Assembly (NCBI GenBank): GCA_964510225.1
Contig: CAZEAN010000180.1
Location: forward strand, 1-9,285
From: CAZEAN01 sp964510225
Lineage (GTDB): Bacteria > Planctomycetota > Planctomycetia > Isosphaerales > Isosphaeraceae
Reading direction: 5' to 3'
Length of the DNA: 9,285 nt
A program made the translations under genes and the position numbers. This document shows positions 7,132 through 9,285 of the stretch, in pieces; the first letter of the stretch is position 1, and each line of letters begins with the position of its first letter. The notes below the pieces were generated by a model. That model was not told where the DNA came from. It did not search any database and saw only the letters and a list, made by a program, of their open reading frames with translations.

Positions 7132-9285
7132 ATGAATAGTAACTCCTTTGGTCATGACCAGGATGAGCAGTGTTCGACGCAAGCCATTGAAGCTTCCGAA
7201 CAAACAACCCTCAGCGGTGATGAAAACCTCGATGAAACACCCTGGGACATTAGTGGATTCTCAGGATCACCAGAACAAGCTGTGAGCCAGTATGAAGCTG
7301 TAAACCCGTGGTTCGGAAACATCGGACGTTACCTGATCGAAGGAAAGCTCGGTGAGGGTGGATTCGGCAGCGTTTATCTTGGGAGAGATCCCCTAACGAA
7401 GCGACAAGTGGCAATCAAGCTGCCTCACCAGAATTGGCGGGGCGTAGGACTTGTCCAAGAGATCCTCCACGAGGCTCAAACCGCCTGTTCCTTAAAGGCG
7501 CATCCTCATCTCGTCACGGTGCTGGACGTCGTTACCGAATCCGGGTCTCTGGCAATCGTCTCGGAGTATTGTGAAGGCGGAACTCTCGAAGAATGGCATC
7601 GCGGCCAGAAGTATCCGATCGACCCTAAATTGATCGCTTCGATTGTAGCGGATCTCGGCGAAGGCGCACAGCATGCCCATCAAGGTGGTGTGTTACACCG
7701 TGACCTCAAACCGGCGAATGTGCTGCTCGACTGGACCGAGACGACTGGAAACGAGTTTCCGTACATCCCTCGGATCAGCGACTTCGGCCTGGCACGCCAT
7801 GGCATGAACGACCCGATCGGCGAAGCTCGTCATGGTACATCTGGTTATATGGCTCCGGAACAAACTGGGGGACGCGCTGACGAAATCGGTCCTAAAACCG
7901 ACGTCTACGGACTCGGTGCCATACTCTACGCTCTCCTGTATGGGTACCCACCTCACCACGGCGATCCCCAAACTCTCTTCGATGGTGTGGAGCCCAACAA
8001 TACTCCGAAGGCGTTGCGAGAGATCACCAAACGTGCGCTCGCTGTGGCACCGAGTGATCGCTACACCAGTGCCGCTGCTCTTGCCGAAGATCTCCGACGA
8101 TTTATCCAGAATCGGCCTCTCCAGAGCGCCCCGCCCTGGCGCCAGGCTATCTCGTGGATCCATCGACACAAATTATTTCAGATTGCAATAAGCATCCTCT
8201 TGATAGTCGTGTTAGTCTTCACCTTCCTCTATTTCGAGATCTTAAAGAGGCTCGCTGTCGACCAGACTCTTACCAAGATGGAATCGGCCGATCTCACCAG
8301 AATCCCGGGCCTTGTCGACGAGCTTGATCATAAATCGACCTATGTCAGTCCAATTTTTGTCAACGATCGTCTCCAGGAGTTGTACCAGTCTGACAATGAC
8401 CGCCTTAAGCTCGCCGGCGCTGCCGGTCTTGCCGCCACAAACCAGGAAGCGTTTGATTACATCTACGAACTAATGCTTGAGGGTCACGAGAAGCGACTGA
8501 AAGTGCTGGCACCATTCTTAAAGTCAGTGAATCCGAGTCTTGTGGATCGCCTTGCTCTTGAACTCCCCCGTCGAAAAAGCCTGACTGACGAGCACAGTGA
8601 GCGACGACGTGCGAAGGCAGCGTTAGCGCTCGTACTGATAGGTCGTGGCGACCTTGGCTACGCGCTCCTTCGGTTCAACCCAAATCCCGAAGCAAGGTCG
8701 TTCCTCATCCACTGGCTCGGGAAGGCCGGTGTCTCACCCCAGGAACTGTTTGACCAACTCTATCAAATCGAAGATACCTCGATCCGACGCGCGCTCATCT
8801 TATCACTCGGAGAAGTCCCGGATTCGTCCTGGACCCAGCCTCTCCGAGCCGAAGTCCGAGACTGGTTGCTCGACCGTTACGAGAATGATTCCGATTCCGG
8901 AATCCACGGTGCCACGAAATGGATTCTCAATAAGTGGTCGAGCGACACCGCCTCCAATACTGAGCCGGGACTAAACGAACGACTGCGGGACATCGATAAC
9001 AAATTGCGAGGGATCCGCCGCGATGGTTTCAACTGGATGATTGATCAGACTGGAACGACATTCATCAAGGTCGAAGTGCCCGGGATTCAATCGTTTGAGA
9101 TCGCTGATACCGAAACCACTGTCCGCCAATATGTCGGTCTCATCCCAGAGCATCCCTACTTCGAGCATGGTTCACCCACAGAGGATCACCCGATCAACTC
9201 GATCTCGTTCGACGGTGGCCAACTGTACCTCGAACGGCTCAATCAATCGACGAACGCTGACCCAGATTCCCAATATCGGATGCCG
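7132..9285 (+). CDS. Membrane Ser/Thr protein kinase with C-terminal SUMF1/FGE-like domain (3' end outside window)
   Basis: The frame is open from ATG 7132 to the window edge, giving 718 residues. An acidic tail of about 65 residues precedes a complete Hanks-type kinase domain (about 67-328). It has the glycine loop LGEGGFGSVY (73-82), VAIK with Lys96, a probable helix-C Glu114, HRDLKPAN (189-196) with Asp191, DFG (217-219), APE (241-243), Asp257 and Arg310, so all catalytic landmarks are present and activity is expected. One membrane segment (about 349-368) follows the basic WIHRHK. Residues 380-630 are an unassigned helical region, possibly HEAT-like. From about 640 a domain like the formylglycine-generating enzyme/SUMF1 family starts: FIKVEVPG, FEIADTETTVRQYV, DHPINSISFDGGQLYLERLN, and at the edge QYRMP, where the family has RLPTEAEWE. 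The domain lies on the outer side if the kinase is cytoplasmic. Fusions of this kind are known from planctomycetes. The FGE-like part seems to lack the usual MG-containing N-terminal loop. Confidence 0.92.
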   Translation, partial: MNSNSFGHDQDEQCSTQAIEASEQTTLSGDENLDETPWDISGFSGSPEQAVSQYEAVNPWFGNIGRYLIEGKLGEGGFGSVYLGRDPLTKRQVAIKLPHQNWRGVGLVQEILHEAQTACSLKAHPHLVTVLDVVTESGSLAIVSEYCEGGTLEEWHRGQKYPIDPKLIASIVADLGEGAQHAHQGGVLHRDLKPANVLLDWTETTGNEFPYIPRISDFGLARHGMNDPIGEARHGTSGYMAPEQTGGRADEIGPKTDVYGLGAILYALLYGYPPHHGDPQTLFDGVEPNNTPKALREITKRALAVAPSDRYTSAAALAEDLRRFIQNRPLQSAPPWRQAISWIHRHKLFQIAISILLIVVLVFTFLYFEILKRLAVDQTLTKMESADLTRIPGLVDELDHKSTYVSPIFVNDRLQELYQSDNDRLKLAGAAGLAATNQEAFDYIYELMLEGHEKRLKVLAPFLKSVNPSLVDRLALELPRRKSLTDEHSERRRAKAALALVLIGRGDLGYALLRFNPNPEARSFLIHWLGKAGVSPQELFDQLYQIEDTSIRRALILSLGEVPDSSWTQPLRAEVRDWLLDRYENDSDSGIHGATKWILNKWSSDTASNTEPGLNERLRDIDNKLRGIRRDGFNWMIDQTGTTFIKVEVPGIQSFEIADTETTVRQYVGLIPEHPYFEHGSPTEDHPINSISFDGGQLYLERLNQSTNADPDSQYRMP

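Noticed and set aside
7832..8191. 119-codon plus-strand open frame inside the kinase gene
   Set aside because: It is out of frame with the kinase, whose catalytic motifs are all in the other frame.
1..9285. Mobile element, CRISPR array, tRNA or defence system
   Set aside because: I saw no transposase or integrase motifs, no regularly spaced repeats, no tRNA-like cloverleaf and no defence-gene domains.

Overview
The window looks like bacterial chromosome from the phylum Planctomycetota. The evidence is the kind of proteins present, not an rRNA or other marker gene. They are a GT39-like membrane glycosyltransferase with the D-E motif context common in planctomycetes, a cytoplasmic phosphodiesterase/TPR/sulfotransferase fusion, and a membrane Ser/Thr kinase that ends in a formylglycine-generating-enzyme-like (SUMF1) domain. 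G+C is moderate, genes sit on both strands, and Shine-Dalgarno signals are weak or absent for some genes. No genus is claimed.

Layout, left to right. (1) 1-786, minus strand: first 262 residues of a GT-C/GT39-type polytopic glycosyltransferase, cut by the window start. (2) 787-1085: divergent intergenic region with a strong 12-bp stem-loop at 940-970. (3) 1086-3911, plus strand: 941-residue protein with an alkaline-phosphatase-superfamily phosphodiesterase domain, about seven TPRs, a charged helical linker and a PAPS-type sulfotransferase domain. (4) 3921-5339, minus strand, convergent with gene 3 and only 9 bp from it: a 472-residue protein of unassigned function that I read as a probable two-module VOC (vicinal oxygen chelate) metalloprotein. 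(5) 5349-6674, minus strand: a class III PLP aminotransferase (acetylornithine/GABA aminotransferase-like), 9 bp upstream of gene 4 and presumably in one operon with it. (6) 6675-7131: divergent intergenic region. (7) 7132-9285, plus strand: Ser/Thr protein kinase with one transmembrane segment, a helical linker and the start of a SUMF1/FGE-like domain, cut by the window end.

How the parts may work together. Genes 1 and 2 share a divergent control region. They could both act on surface or exported glycans, one transferring sugar at the membrane and the other transferring sulfate and hydrolysing a phosphodiester or sulfate ester; this is inference. Genes 4 and 3 of the minus operon form an aminotransferase plus VOC-like pair, which suggests amino-acid or 2-oxo-acid metabolism. 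The kinase is a separate, probably signalling, unit.

I found no tRNA, rRNA, CRISPR array, insertion sequence or phage gene. The region reads as ordinary chromosome with some unusual domain fusions, not as a mobile island or a defence system. The items most worth a second look are the three-domain phosphodiesterase/TPR/sulfotransferase, the VOC-like partner of the aminotransferase, the stem-loop at 940-970, and a roughly threefold excess of GATC across the window.
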